In this document: positions 28,891 through 41,091 of the stretch, in pieces
How positions within the stretch are numbered: the stretch's first letter is position 1
Layout of the letters: each line of letters begins with the position of its first letter
Assembly (NCBI RefSeq): GCF_002934455.1
Contig: NZ_PTIR01000007.1
Location: 62,001-126,000 of the forward strand
Direction: 5' to 3'
Origin: Trinickia symbiotica
GTDB taxonomy: Bacteria > Pseudomonadota > Gammaproteobacteria > Burkholderiales > Burkholderiaceae
Length of the DNA: 64,000 bases
Translations under genes and position numbers: made by a program
The notes under the pieces: model-generated
Databases searched by the model: none
Told to the model about the DNA's origin: nothing
What the model saw: only the letters and a program-made list of their open reading frames with translations

Positions 28891-30894
28891 GTGATATCCC
28901 CGCTCGAGATGACCCTGCTGCTGCTGCTCGCGTCGGTGGCAGGCGTCGTGCTGTTTCGGATTCTCAACCTGCCGCCGATGCTCGGCTACCTGTCGGTCGG
29001 CATCATCGTCGGGCCCCACGCGCTCGGCATCGCGCCGGATACCCAGCGCGCGCAGCATCTCGCCGAGTTCGGCGTCGTGTTCCTGATGTTTTCCATCGGC
29101 CTCGAATTCTCGCTCGCCAAGCTGCGCGCAATGAGAAAGCTCGTGTTCGGCCTGGGCCTGCTGCAGGTGATCGGCACGGTCGGGGTCGCGGTGCTCACGG
29201 GCGCGATCTTCGAGCGATGGGTGCATGTGACCTGGCAGGGATCGGTCGCGCTCGGCGGCGCGCTGGCGATGTCGTCGACAGCCATCGTCAGCAAGATGCT
29301 CGCCGAGCGCCTCGAGATCGAGACCGAGCACGGCCGCAACATCTTCGGCGTGCTGTTGTTCCAGGATCTCGCGGTCGTGCCCCTGCTCATCGTCATCGCC
29401 GCGTTGGGCGGCGACACGCACGATCTGCCGGCGACGCTTTCCGTGGCGGCGCTGAAAATCGTCGTCGCGCTCTCGCTCCTGCTGTTCGTCGGGCAGCGCT
29501 TCATGACGCGCTGGTTCAACGTCGTCGCGCGGCGGCGCTCGCAGGAGCTTTTCGTGCTGAACGTGCTGCTCGTCACGCTCGGCGCCGCCTTCATCACGGA
29601 CAAGTTCGGCCTTTCGCTCGCGCTCGGCGCGTTCATCGCGGGCATGCTCATCGCCGAGACGCCGTATCGGCATCAGGTCGAAGAAGACATCAAGCCGTTT
29701 CGCGACGTGCTGCTCGGCCTTTTCTTCATCACCACCGGCATGCTGCTCGACCCGCGCGTGCTGCTCGCGCATCCGTTGATGGTGTTGGCGTTCCTGATCG
29801 GGCCGGTTCTGCTCAAGGTCGTCATGATCACGAGCCTCGCGCGGCTTTTCGGCGCGATGCCCGGCGTCGCGATGCGCACGGGACTCGGGCTCGCGCAAGC
29901 CGGCGAGTTCGGCTTCGTGCTCTTGAACCTGATCGAGGACAAGCATCTCGTCGATGCCACGCTGCTGCAGGCGATTCTCGCCTCGATGCTGCTCTCGATG
30001 CTCGCGGCGCCGCTCATCATTCAGAACGCCGATCGGATCGTGCTGCGGCTGTCGTCGACGGAATGGCTGCAGCAGTCGCTGCAAATGACGCGGATCGCGA
30101 CGCAGAGCCTGCGTCAGCAGGCTCACGTGATCATTTGCGGCTATGGTCGCGCGGGCCAGAACCTCGCGCGCATGCTCGAGCACGAGGGACTTCCTTATGT
30201 CGCGCTCGACCTCGATCCCGATCGCGTCTCGGCCGCTGCGGCAGCGGGCGAATCGGTGGTGTTCGGCGATGCGGCCCGGCGTGAATCGCTCGTCGCCGCG
30301 GGCATTCATCGCGCCGCGGCGCTTGCGATCACCTATGCCAATACGCCGTCCGCGCTGCGCGTGCTGCACAACGTGCATGAGCTCGAGCCCGCGCTGCCCG
30401 TCATCGTGCGCACGGTCGACGACGCCGACCTCGAAAGATTGCTCGCCGCCGGCGCGACGGAAGTGATCCCCGAGATCGTCGAAGGCAGCCTGATGCTCGC
30501 GTCGCATACGCTCGTGGTGATGGGCGTGCCGATGCGGCGCGTCGTGCGCCGCGTCGAGGAGATGCGCGATGAGCGCTACAGCCTGTTGCGCGGGTATTTC
30601 CGCGGCGCCGATGATCTCGGCGACGACGACGGGCACGAGCAGGTGCGGCTACAATCGGTGCCTGTCGACGACAATGCCGAAGCCGTCGGACGCACGCTCG
30701 AGGAACTCGGGCTCGCCGGACTCGGGGTCGAGGTCACCGCGATCAGACGCCACGGCATTCGCGGTGTCGAGCCGGGGCCCGAGACGAAGCTGCGCGCCGC
30801 CGACATCGTCGTGCTGCGCGGCCAGCCCGAAGCGCTCGCGCAGGCCGAGGAACGCTTGACGAGGAGCCGCCGCGCGGGTGCCACGGCCGTTTGA
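28891..30894 (+). CDS. CPA2-family monovalent cation:proton antiporter (Kef/YbaL type)
   Basis: A 667-residue inner-membrane K+ or Na+/H+ antiporter. About twelve transmembrane segments occupy residues 1-385, with MLGYLSVGIIVGPHALG, VFLMFSIGLEFSLAKL, the FQDLAVVPLL segment and the GLGLAQAGEFGFVLLNL segment. An RCK/TrkA-N domain follows (about 415-530) with the dinucleotide-binding VIICGYGRAGQNLARML. A TrkA-C domain is at about 575-660. The start is GTG at 28891; an ATG six codons later is possible. Orientation is divergent from kdsD, with a gap of 137 nt holding both promoters. Confidence 0.93.
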   Translation: MISPLEMTLLLLLASVAGVVLFRILNLPPMLGYLSVGIIVGPHALGIAPDTQRAQHLAEFGVVFLMFSIGLEFSLAKLRAMRKLVFGLGLLQVIGTVGVAVLTGAIFERWVHVTWQGSVALGGALAMSSTAIVSKMLAERLEIETEHGRNIFGVLLFQDLAVVPLLIVIAALGGDTHDLPATLSVAALKIVVALSLLLFVGQRFMTRWFNVVARRRSQELFVLNVLLVTLGAAFITDKFGLSLALGAFIAGMLIAETPYRHQVEEDIKPFRDVLLGLFFITTGMLLDPRVLLAHPLMVLAFLIGPVLLKVVMITSLARLFGAMPGVAMRTGLGLAQAGEFGFVLLNLIEDKHLVDATLLQAILASMLLSMLAAPLIIQNADRIVLRLSSTEWLQQSLQMTRIATQSLRQQAHVIICGYGRAGQNLARMLEHEGLPYVALDLDPDRVSAAAAAGESVVFGDAARRESLVAAGIHRAAALAITYANTPSALRVLHNVHELEPALPVIVRTVDDADLERLLAAGATEVIPEIVEGSLMLASHTLVVMGVPMRRVVRRVEEMRDERYSLLRGYFRGADDLGDDDGHEQVRLQSVPVDDNAEAVGRTLEELGLAGLGVEVTAIRRHGIRGVEPGPETKLRAADIVVLRGQPEALAQAEERLTRSRRAGATAV

Positions 30895-30964
30895 GCGGCG
30901 CCGGACGTCGCCGGGCTCGCCATGTGCTCGAGCCCGTCGCCCACTCACCGTTTTTGATCGATCA

Positions 30965-30988
30965 GGTCCGCCAAACCGAGGGCGGACC
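30965..30988. promoter_or_regulatory. Hairpin in the apt 5' leader
   Basis: GGTCCGCC and GGCGGACC form a perfect 8-bp stem with an 8-nt loop, ending 20 nt before the apt ATG. The downstream sequence GCCTTTGTT is a poor terminator tail. It could end kefB-like transcription or act as a 5'-UTR structure of apt. Confidence 0.4.
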
Positions 30989-31008
30989 GCCTTTGTTCGG
31001 AGAAGTCC

Positions 31009-31575
31009 ATGCCCTACGCGCCCGCGGACACGCCGCAGGACGCCGCCGCGTTCATCAAGAGCCAGGTTCGCACGATTCCCGACTGGCCGATGGCCGGCGT
31101 GCAGTTTCGCGACATCACACCGCTCTTGCAGCGGCCGAAGACGCTGCGGGTCCTCATCGACCTTTTCATCGAGCGCTATGTCGAAGCGAAACTCGATTAT
31201 GTGGCGGGCCTCGATGCGCGTGGTTTCATCATCGCGCCGATCGTCGCCTACGAGCTCAATATCGGCTTCATTCCGATCCGCAAGATCGGCAAGCTGCCGT
31301 ACAAGACCGTGTCCGAATCGTATGCGCTGGAGTACGGCACGGCGACGGTCGAAATCCACGAGGACGCATGCGGCGCCGGCGATCGAGTCGTCATCCTCGA
31401 CGATCTGATCGCGACGGGCGGCACGATGATGGCCGGCAAGAAGCTCCTCGAGCGGCTTGGCGCTGTCGTCGTCGAAGGCGCGGCGATCATCGATCTGCCC
31501 GATCTCGGCGGCTCCAAGCTGCTGCGCGAGAACGGGCTGCCGCTTTTTACGGTCACCGAGTTCGGCGGGCACTGA
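31009..31575 (+). CDS. apt: Adenine phosphoribosyltransferase
   Basis: Salvages adenine to AMP with PRPP. The 188-residue protein carries [21 protein letters not shown], the [31 protein letters not shown] segment and the PRPP-binding motif [17 protein letters not shown], all standard for APRT. GGAGAAGTCC precedes the ATG. A 58-nt gap leads to the NUDIX gene on the same strand. Confidence 0.96.
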   Translation: MPYAPADTPQDAAAFIKSQVRTIPDWPMAGVQFRDITPLLQRPKTLRVLIDLFIERYVEAKLDYVAGLDARGFIIAPIVAYELNIGFIPIRKIGKLPYKTVSESYALEYGTATVEIHEDACGAGDRVVILDDLIATGGTMMAGKKLLERLGAVVVEGAAIIDLPDLGGSKLLRENGLPLFTVTEFGGH

Positions 31576-31633
31576 AGATGGCGCGAAGTCCACGCTCACT
31601 TCGTCCCTTGCCCGCTCGCGCGGGAGGGCGGAG

Positions 31634-32500
31634 ATGACTCTGCCTTGCATCGTCGCGGCGCGCCGGTTCGATTCCCGCGCCCACCGTTCGTTCTGGCTCG
31701 CCGGACGCCAGGTCGGCTGGATCCGCGAGAGCGATCTGGCGCAGCTCGAGCGCTGGCCCGACGTCTTCGATATCGAGCCGGCCCGCGTCGTGCTCGCCTC
31801 GCGCTTTGACGGAACCCCCGACAGCCGGTCCTCCGCGCTCGGCGCCGTGATCGGCGCGCTGGCCGCCGCCGGCAGCATCGTCGGCTGGCGCGACGAAATC
31901 TACGCGATCCGCAATGCGTTCGACGATGAGCCGCTCGCCTACATCGAACGCGCGGCGGCGCGCTTTTTCGGCACGATGACGTATGCGGTTCACTTGAACG
32001 GCATCGTAAAATACGCGGATCGCGCGCCGCAGCTATGGATTGCGCGGCGCAGCGAGACGAAGGCGACCGATCCCGGCATGCTCGACAACGTCGTCGCGGG
32101 CGGCATCGCCTGGGGTCTCGGGATCGAGGCGACGATCGCGAAGGAATGCTGGGAAGAGGCGGGCATCGGTGTGCATCTGGCCGAGCGCGCCGCACGCGGC
32201 CGGACCGTTTATGTGCTGCAGTCGATTCCCGAAGGGACGCAAGCTGAGCAGATATTTGTCTACGATCTTCCGCTGCCTGACGATTTCACGCCTCACAACC
32301 AGGACGGCGAAGTCGGCGAGCACCGGCTCGCGCGCATCGACGAGGTGGCGCGTTGGATCGAGGAAGGCGCGTTGACGGTCGACGCGAGCCTCGCGACGCT
32401 CGATTGCATGCTGCGGCATCGATGGATCGACGAAGAGGCGTGCGCCGGCATCGAGGCGCTCTTCGCGCCGCCCGCGCCGGGCATGCCGCCGTCGATATGA
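31634..32500 (+). CDS. NUDIX hydrolase with DUF4743 domain
   Basis: A 288-residue protein of the TNR3/thiamine-pyrophosphokinase-associated NUDIX family. The N-terminal DUF4743 part (about 1-115) has FWLAGRQVGWIRE. The C-terminal NUDIX domain (about 118-270) has WIARRSETKATDPGMLDNVVAGGIAWGLG and the NUDIX helix AKECWEEAGIGV, where the usual Arg is Lys. Homologues hydrolyse nucleotide or thiamine diphosphate derivatives; the substrate here is unknown. The ATG at 31634 has a GGGAGGGCGGAG ribosome site. A longer frame from 31457 overlaps apt and is rejected. Confidence 0.88.
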   Translation: MTLPCIVAARRFDSRAHRSFWLAGRQVGWIRESDLAQLERWPDVFDIEPARVVLASRFDGTPDSRSSALGAVIGALAAAGSIVGWRDEIYAIRNAFDDEPLAYIERAAARFFGTMTYAVHLNGIVKYADRAPQLWIARRSETKATDPGMLDNVVAGGIAWGLGIEATIAKECWEEAGIGVHLAERAARGRTVYVLQSIPEGTQAEQIFVYDLPLPDDFTPHNQDGEVGEHRLARIDEVARWIEEGALTVDASLATLDCMLRHRWIDEEACAGIEALFAPPAPGMPPSI

Positions 32501-32557
32501 AGGCGGCGCGGCTCGCCGACAGGAATCGCTAAAAAACGAAAGGAGTTTTCGCTGGTC

Positions 32558-33427
32558 ATGTCGACCGAACACAGCTTCATCCTGAAACTGTCGTGCCCAG
32601 ACCGGCCCGGCATCGTGCACGCCGTCTCGGGCTTTCTTTACGAGCGTGGCGGCAACATTCTCGACTCGGCCCAATTCGGCGACAGCCGCACCGGCGAGTT
32701 CTTCATGCGCGTACATTTTCAGCAAGTCGGCGGCGACCCGGGGCTCGACGCGCTGCGCGCGGCATTTACGCCGCTCGCCGAGCGTTTTTCGATGAGCTGG
32801 GAGGCGTATGACGCCTTGGTGAAGCCGCGCGTCGTCATTCTCGTCTCGAAGATCGGCCACTGCCTGAACGATTTGCTGTTCCGCTATCGCACGGGTCAGC
32901 TGCCGATCGAGATTCCGGCGATCATCTCGAACCACAAGGATTTCTATCAGCTCGCCGCGAGCTACGATATTCCGTTCCATCATTTTCCGCTGACGGAAGG
33001 GACGGCCGATGCGAAGGCTGCGCAGGAGGCGCGCGTCTACGAGGTCATCGAGCAAAGCCAGGCCGATCTCGTCGTGCTCGCGCGCTACATGCAGATTCTT
33101 TCGCCGACGCTTTGCGAGCGGCTGGCGGGGCGCGCGATCAACATTCACCATTCGTTCCTGCCGAGCTTCAAGGGCGCGAAGCCTTACTACCAGGCCTTCG
33201 ATCGCGGCGTGAAGCTGATCGGCGCCACGGCGCACTACGTCACGACCGATCTGGACGAAGGTCCGATCATCGAGCAGGAGGTCGAGCGCGTCGATCACAG
33301 CATGACGCCGGAGCAGCTGACGGCGATCGGGCGCGACGTCGAATGCGTGACGCTCGCGCGCGCCGTCAAGTGGCATACCGAGCATCGGATCGTGCTCAAC
33401 GGGACGAAGACCGTCGTTTTCCGATAA
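32558..33427 (+). CDS. purU: Formyltetrahydrofolate deformylase
   Basis: Hydrolyses 10-formyl-THF to formate and THF, balancing the one-carbon pool. The 289-residue protein has an N-terminal ACT domain (about 7-80; LKLSCPDRPGIVHAVSGFLYERGGNILD). The formyltransferase domain follows, with ISNHKDFYQLAASYDIPFHHFPLT, LARYMQILSPTLCERLAGRAINIHHSFLPSFKGAKPYYQAF and the catalytic Asp in TTDLDEGPIIEQEV. A GGAG lies upstream of the ATG. It converges with the AI-2E-type permease gene. Confidence 0.96.
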   Translation: MSTEHSFILKLSCPDRPGIVHAVSGFLYERGGNILDSAQFGDSRTGEFFMRVHFQQVGGDPGLDALRAAFTPLAERFSMSWEAYDALVKPRVVILVSKIGHCLNDLLFRYRTGQLPIEIPAIISNHKDFYQLAASYDIPFHHFPLTEGTADAKAAQEARVYEVIEQSQADLVVLARYMQILSPTLCERLAGRAINIHHSFLPSFKGAKPYYQAFDRGVKLIGATAHYVTTDLDEGPIIEQEVERVDHSMTPEQLTAIGRDVECVTLARAVKWHTEHRIVLNGTKTVVFR

Positions 33428-33474
33428 GCGACGCCAGGAAATCTCCCGCGGCACGTTCGGCCTGCCGCGGGCAT

Positions 33475-34560
33475 TCAAACGAGCCGCAGGTAGATGAGCT
33501 CGCGCTTGATATAAGCGTAAAAGACAGGCGCGGCAATGATGCCGGCGACGCCGAATGCCGCTTCCATGATGAGCATGGCGAGCAGCAGCTCCCACACGCG
33601 CGCCTCGATCTGGCCGCCGACGATACGCGCATTCAGAAAGTATTCGAGTTTGTGAATCGCGATGAGAAAGCCGAGCGAGGCAACGGCCGTCGGCAGGTTG
33701 ACCGATAGCGATATCGCGACGATGAGCGTATTCGAGACGAGGTTGCCGATGACGGGCAGGAGCCCCGCGATGAAAGTAATGAGGACGAGCGTCTTCGAGA
33801 GCGGCAGCCGCTCGTGGAAAATGGGCAGGGCGACGAGCAGATAGAGCGCGGTGAATACCGCATTGATCGCCGAGATCTTGATCTGAGCGAAGACGATACG
33901 TCTGAACGCATCGGAAAAACGCCCGACTCGCGTCGCCAGTGCCCGACCGAGCGGCAGTCGCTGCGCGTGCCGATCGGCCGTGATCGCGATCAAGGCGCCG
34001 AGGATCATGCCAATGAGCACGTGTCCGAACGCGCGCGCGACGTTTTTGCCGCCTTGCTGCAGCTGGTCCATGTGAGAATGGACGAGCATGCCGGCCTTCG
34101 CTTTCATCTGCTCGGCGTCGACGGGAAGCATCGTCGAAATCCAGTCGGGCGTGCGCAAGCGCGCCTGCTCGATCATCTGCATGACCTGCCCGAGCAGATT
34201 TTGGATGTTCGGCACGGTTTGCTCGAAGTGCTCGATCATGGCGATCGCGAGACTCGTCAATCCGCCGACGACGACTGTTGCGAGGATGACGACCGCGACG
34301 AGGCGTGCCAGGTGGCTCGACATATGCCGCTCGATCACCGGCGCGATCATATGGACGAGCTGATGCACGAGCATGCCGGCCAGCAGCGCGGCGAGCAGCT
34401 TCAGGTGCATGACGGCCCACATGCCGGCCAAGGCGGCGACGTAGCTGCAGGCTTCGACGACGGATAGCTTGGGCAGGCTCATGTCGCTCGTGAGCCGCAC
34501 GGGACGCGCAGCCTTGTCCCGTGTGGCAAGTTCCTTCGGTGCTTCGTTGCGATTACCCAT
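33475..34560 (-). CDS. AI-2E family (PerM-like) membrane protein
   Basis: A 361-residue polytopic membrane protein of the AI-2E/UPF0118 transporter family; substrates of most members are unknown. Seven or eight hydrophobic segments are visible, with an N-terminal pair (VEACSYVAALAGMWAVMHLKLLAALLAGM), a central extramembrane helical region (about residues 110-200) and the family block PVIGNLVSNTLIVAISLSVNLPTAVASLGFLIAIHKLEYFLNARIVGG. The start at 34560 (MGNRNEAPKEL) is preferred over the longer open frame. It is transcribed away from uvrA's end, 73 nt downstream of it on the same strand. Confidence 0.88.
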   Translation of the reverse strand: MGNRNEAPKELATRDKAARPVRLTSDMSLPKLSVVEACSYVAALAGMWAVMHLKLLAALLAGMLVHQLVHMIAPVIERHMSSHLARLVAVVILATVVVGGLTSLAIAMIEHFEQTVPNIQNLLGQVMQMIEQARLRTPDWISTMLPVDAEQMKAKAGMLVHSHMDQLQQGGKNVARAFGHVLIGMILGALIAITADRHAQRLPLGRALATRVGRFSDAFRRIVFAQIKISAINAVFTALYLLVALPIFHERLPLSKTLVLITFIAGLLPVIGNLVSNTLIVAISLSVNLPTAVASLGFLIAIHKLEYFLNARIVGGQIEARVWELLLAMLIMEAAFGVAGIIAAPVFYAYIKRELIYLRLV

Positions 34561-34633
34561 GACGCCTTGTGTCTCCACCCGTATTTGCGAGGCAACGCGC
34601 TTGCGCGGTGCGGCATGCGCCTCGCTCGCGGCC

Positions 34634-37495
<2,862 letters not shown>

Positions 37496-37696
37496 ACCTG
37501 AGCGAGGAGGAGGCGGACCAAACCTGCTACTATAACGACTTTTGCAGACAGCCGTTACGGCGTCCTTACAGCGCCTCCGCTGGGACGGCCTGGCGCCCCG
37601 AGGAAATCCCGTTGAGGGAAGGTCCCCTCGGCGGACGGGACGCGGCGTGAACCAGACGTCGAACGGCGTCGCCACCGCTACCGATCCGCTCCCCTG

Positions 37697-38884
37697 ATGT
37701 CGAACGCTTCCGTCACTTCCTCACGCATGAGCGCGCCCGAGTTGCGCGCGACCGTGTCGCTCGCGGGCATCTTCGCGCTGCGCATGCTCGGTCTGTTCAT
37801 GATCATGCCGGTGTTCTCCATCTACGCGAAGACGATTCCCGGCGGCGACAACGTGCTGCTGGTCGGCATTGCGCTCGGCGCATACGGCGTCACCCAGTCG
37901 ATGCTCTACATCTTTTACGGGTGGGCATCGGACAAGCTGGGCCGCAAGCCTGTGATCGCCGTGGGGCTCGCGGTTTTTGCGCTGGGAAGCTTCGTTGCGG
38001 CCATTGGGCACTCGATGGCCTGGATCATCGCCGGGCGCGTAATTCAAGGGATGGGCGCCGTTTCATCGGCCGTCATCGCGTTCATCGCGGATCTGACGGC
38101 CGAGGAGCACCGGACGAAGGCGATGGCGATGATCGGCGGCAGCGTCGGCATTTCCTTCGCGGTGGCCATCGTCGGCGCGCCTATCGTCTTCCATTGGATC
38201 GGCATGAACGGGCTGTTCGCGCTCGTCGGCGTGCTGTCGCTCGTCGCCGTCGGCGTCGTGCTCTGGATCGTGCCCAACGCGCCAAAGCCGGTGCACGTGC
38301 CGGCGCCCTTTGCCGAGGTGCTTCACAACGTGGAGCTCTTGCGCCTGAACTTCGGTGTGCTCGTGCTTCACGCGACGCAAACGGCGCTCTTTCTCGTCGT
38401 GCCGCGGATTCTCGAGGCAGGCGGCTTGCCCGTCGCCTCGCACTGGATGGTGTACCTGCCCGTGATGGGGCTTTCGTTCGTGATGATGGTGCCCGCGATC
38501 ATTGCCGCGGAAAAGCGCGGCAAGATGAAGCCGGTGCTGCTCGGTGCCATTGTGCTTATCCTGATCGGCCAATTGTTGCTCGGCGCGGCACCGCATACCA
38601 TCTTGTCCGTGGCGGCGATTCTGTTCGTCTACTTCCTCGGTTTCAATATCCTGGAAGCGTCGCAGCCTTCGCTCGTTTCGAAACTTGCGCCCGGCACGAG
38701 AAAGGGCGCGGCGGCCGGCGTCTATAACACGACGCAGTCCGTCGGGCTCGCGTTGGGCGGTGTGATCGGCGGCTGGCTGCTGAAATCGGTCGGGCAGAAT
38801 GCGGTGTTTTTCGCGTGCTCGGGGCTCGTTTTCGGGTGGCTTATAATCGCCGCGAATATGAAGCCGCCGCCGCGCAAGGCGTGA
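37697..38884 (+). CDS. MFS transporter (YajR-like drug/proton antiporter)
   Basis: A 395-residue major facilitator with about 12 transmembrane segments. The motif A loop is [14 protein letters not shown] between TM2 and TM3. TM5 carries the antiporter-type motif [23 protein letters not shown], and the C-terminal half has [19 protein letters not shown]. No C-terminal YAM domain is present, so this is a short form. Substrate is unknown. It lies between divergent uvrA and co-directional ssb, a conserved trio in Burkholderiaceae. Confidence 0.88.
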   Translation: MSNASVTSSRMSAPELRATVSLAGIFALRMLGLFMIMPVFSIYAKTIPGGDNVLLVGIALGAYGVTQSMLYIFYGWASDKLGRKPVIAVGLAVFALGSFVAAIGHSMAWIIAGRVIQGMGAVSSAVIAFIADLTAEEHRTKAMAMIGGSVGISFAVAIVGAPIVFHWIGMNGLFALVGVLSLVAVGVVLWIVPNAPKPVHVPAPFAEVLHNVELLRLNFGVLVLHATQTALFLVVPRILEAGGLPVASHWMVYLPVMGLSFVMMVPAIIAAEKRGKMKPVLLGAIVLILIGQLLLGAAPHTILSVAAILFVYFLGFNILEASQPSLVSKLAPGTRKGAAAGVYNTTQSVGLALGGVIGGWLLKSVGQNAVFFACSGLVFGWLIIAANMKPPPRKA

Positions 38885-39088
38885 ACGGGAGCCGGCAGCC
38901 GGTGAGGGTGGTTCGAGGCAAGATGGCCTTCAGGACACAACCGGCGCGGGATCGGGGCGGCTGCTTTTCGCGCTGATTCCTGTTCCTGTCCACACGAACG
39001 GCGTCGCCGCACAATAGCGCTATGCATGGGGCCGGAGTCGCTGCTTGCGCGACTCTCTCGGGCAACACGGAATCAACTGGAGAAACAT

Positions 39089-39616
39089 ATGGCATCCGTC
39101 AACAAGGTCATTCTCGTCGGTAACCTCGGTGCCGATCCTGAAGTGCGTTACCTGCCGAGCGGGGACGCCATTGCGAACATTCGTCTCGCGACGACCGACC
39201 GCTACAAGGACAAGACGACCGGTGAAATGAAGGAAGCCACCGAGTGGCATCGCGTCGCGTTTTTCGGGCGGCTTGCCGAGATCGTCAACGAGTATCTGAA
39301 GAAGGGCTCGTCGGTTTATATCGAAGGGCGCATTCGCACGCGCAAGTGGCAGGGCCAGGACGGTCAGGACCGCTATTCGACTGAAATCGTCGCGGATCAG
39401 ATGCAGATGCTCGGCGGCCGTGGCGGTTCGGGCGGCGGTGGCGGCATGGGTGATGAAGGCGGTGGATATGGCCGTGAGCCGGCCGAACGAGGGGGTAGGC
39501 CAGCGGGCGGTGGCGCGGCGCGCAGCGGCGGCGGCAGCGGCAGCGCGGGCGGTGGCCGGCCCAGCGCGCCGGCCGGTGGCGGGCTCGACGAGATGGATGA
39601 CGATATTCCCTTCTAG
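39089..39616 (+). CDS. ssb: Single-stranded DNA-binding protein
   Basis: Coats ssDNA in replication and repair. The 175-residue protein has an N-terminal OB fold (about 1-108; [61 protein letters not shown]). A long Gly-rich linker (about 112-163) follows, and the acidic tip is EMDDDIPF, the docking site for partner proteins. AACTGGAGAA precedes the ATG at 39089; an upstream in-frame ATG at 39026 is not conserved. A long terminator hairpin follows. Confidence 0.97.
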   Translation: MASVNKVILVGNLGADPEVRYLPSGDAIANIRLATTDRYKDKTTGEMKEATEWHRVAFFGRLAEIVNEYLKKGSSVYIEGRIRTRKWQGQDGQDRYSTEIVADQMQMLGGRGGSGGGGGMGDEGGGYGREPAERGGRPAGGGAARSGGGSGSAGGGRPSAPAGGGLDEMDDDIPF

Positions 39617-39642
39617 AGGTAGCTTCATCCACTGGTGTCAGC

Positions 39643-39696
39643 GCGGCCCCGAGTTTCTCATTCGAATCGACGATTCGGTGAGATTCTCGGGGCCGC
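39643..39696 (+). terminator. Long hairpin terminator after ssb
   Basis: GCGGCCCCGAG (39643-39653) pairs perfectly with CTCGGGGCCGC (39686-39696). Inside it, TCTC/GAGA and CGAATC/GATTCG also pair, giving one long, nearly continuous hairpin. The tail TTGTGTTGT is moderately T-rich. It lies 27 nt past the ssb stop. Confidence 0.75.
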
Positions 39697-39969
39697 TTGT
39701 GTTGTGCTGAGGTTTCTTTCGAGCGGGCGGGCGAGGTACCAGAATTCCAGTGATTAGAAGTCCCTAGCGGGTAAATCTTCGCGTGCTCACAGCCAGTCAT
39801 CGAGCAACGGCATCCAGGGTGTTGTTGAATGGACAACGAATGTTGTCTTATCTACAACGCCGACAGTGCGCGATTGGGTAGTCGCTGATTCGGTGCAGAC
39901 GGATCCGACGCTTTCAGCCTATCTCGACGAACGTTTTCAGGTGTGCTCCCCGAACGCACACCGCGCCCG
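39697..39969. other. Intergenic region between ssb terminator and the ycgJ-like gene
   Basis: No supported gene. It contains a small palindrome GACAAC-GAAT-GTTGTC with a nearby TACAAC, near 39832-39860, which could be a protein-binding site. An open frame without an ATG runs from about 39757 to 40037 and is not credible as a gene. Confidence 0.4.
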
Positions 39970-40347
39970 TTACTTGCCGAAAAGCTGCGCCGTGTATTTT
40001 TCCGATATCGCCCCACTGTGCTTGCCATCCGCACCGTAGAAGCGATTTTCGCGGCAAAGACGTTCCTTGACGTCGCAGAAGATCCCGTTGGCGAAGGTGA
40101 ATTCCGTCTGGCTGAATTCGCCTTGTGAAAAAAGCCTTGCCGCAGCCTTCTTTCCCAGATACCGAGACGTCAACTCGCGAGAGACGCCCTTGTCGTTCGC
40201 GCACATATATCGATCACAGAGGACGCCGGAAGCAGGTGAGCGAACACTGGCGTTTTGCCCGGCTTCGGCGGCGCTTAATGTCAGCGCAAGCAACAGCGCC
40301 GGGCAAATGAGCCGGACAGGGCCGCGAGTGAAAGTGATTAGGTCCAT
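39970..40347 (-). CDS. YcgJ-like secreted protein
   Basis: A 125-residue protein resembling the E. coli YcgJ / Fels-1-prophage-like family. An N-terminal signal peptide (hydrophobic core about residues 11-27, ending AEAG) precedes a small mature domain. Conserved-looking blocks are VLCDRYMCANDKGVSRELTSRYLGKKAA and FTFANGIFCDVKERLCRENRFYG, giving four cysteines likely to form disulfides in the periplasm. The function of this family is not known. It is divergent from the following lipoprotein gene. Confidence 0.72.
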   Translation of the reverse strand: MDLITFTRGPVRLICPALLLALTLSAAEAGQNASVRSPASGVLCDRYMCANDKGVSRELTSRYLGKKAAARLFSQGEFSQTEFTFANGIFCDVKERLCRENRFYGADGKHSGAISEKYTAQLFGK

Positions 40348-40461
40348 TTGAAGAGCCCGGAAAAGTCAGTCGACATCAACGCGATCTTACTCTCACGCCT
40401 ATGGAGCCCTTTCTTCGGCACGCCGATTGCAGATAGCGGGATGCAAGGCAAGGAGATAGCG

Positions 40462-41091
40462 ATGGCGGATGCGATCGGAGAACCTGGGTCGTTTCTGGCA
40501 ACGTGGCGCGGGACAGGCGCCTCGATCGCGCTCGCGATCGTTGCGTGCGCGAGCGCGTTAGCCCTCGGCGGTTGCAATTCCATCTATACCGAGAGCGCCA
40601 ATGCGGGTGCGGGTATCGCCGGGGCCGCCGCGGCATCGAAGGTAACGCGCAACGCCGCGGTCGCGACGGGCATCGGTCTCGGCGCGGTGGCCGCGGCTCG
40701 CGCAGGAGTCGCGTATACGCAGCGCGTCGCGCACAACGCAACACAAGATCGCATCGCTGAAGCAGCAGGGCCGCTCGACGTCGGCGCAGTGGCCTCCTGG
40801 TCGGTTTCGCACAAGATTCCAATCGAGCCCAACCAACATGGACGCGTGACCGTCAGCCGCGTCATCAGCACGGGTGCTCTCGACTGCAAGGAGATCGTTT
40901 TTTCGGTCGATCGGCCGGTCGACAAGCGCTCGGCCGGTGCTGCAAATGCTGCAAGCGCCGCCAGTGCGGTAAAAGTCAGTGAGTCGCCGGCCCAAAACGA
41001 GTTCTATGTCGCATCGATATGCCGCGACGGCGCCAAGTGGAAATGGGCGTCCGCCGAGCCCGCGACGAGCCGATGGGGTCCGATGCAATGA
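40462..41091 (+). CDS. Putative lipoprotein with glycine-zipper region (paralogue 1)
   Basis: No named family recognised. From the ATG at 40462 (AAGGAG 7 nt upstream) it has 209 residues. A signal segment ends in the lipobox LALGGC (Cys39). A Gly/Ala-rich segment follows (about 45-90), with repeated AGAGIAGAAAA and GIGLGAVAAARAG. The C-terminal half contains the paired motifs SWSVSHKIPIEPNQHGRVTVSRVI and KEIVFSVDR, and ends KWKWASAEPATSRWG. The next gene overlaps by 4 nt and encodes a protein with the same layout and ending, so the pair arose by duplication. Confidence 0.7.
   Translation: MADAIGEPGSFLATWRGTGASIALAIVACASALALGGCNSIYTESANAGAGIAGAAAASKVTRNAAVATGIGLGAVAAARAGVAYTQRVAHNATQDRIAEAAGPLDVGAVASWSVSHKIPIEPNQHGRVTVSRVISTGALDCKEIVFSVDRPVDKRSAGAANAASAASAVKVSESPAQNEFYVASICRDGAKWKWASAEPATSRWGPMQ

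Noticed and set aside
28750-30636. 628-codon open frame on the minus strand
   Set aside because: It is exactly antisense to the CPA2 antiporter and its sequence is the His/Arg/Glu-rich composition typical of GC3-biased shadows; no family resemblance.
32033-34420. 795-codon open frame on the minus strand
   Set aside because: Runs antisense through the NUDIX gene and purU and across the AI-2E gene in another frame; low-complexity Arg/Ala composition; a shadow frame.
37496-37696. LexA (SOS) box between uvrA and the MFS gene
   Set aside because: uvrA/ssb regions often carry one, so I looked for a CTGT-N8-ACAG-type palindrome; none was convincing.
39757-40037. Plus-strand open frame with plausible-looking amino acids (VRDWVVADSVQTDPTLSAYL)
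   Set aside because: No ATG/GTG start with a ribosome site, overlaps the ycgJ-like gene, and no family recognised. Could be a remnant but cannot be supported.
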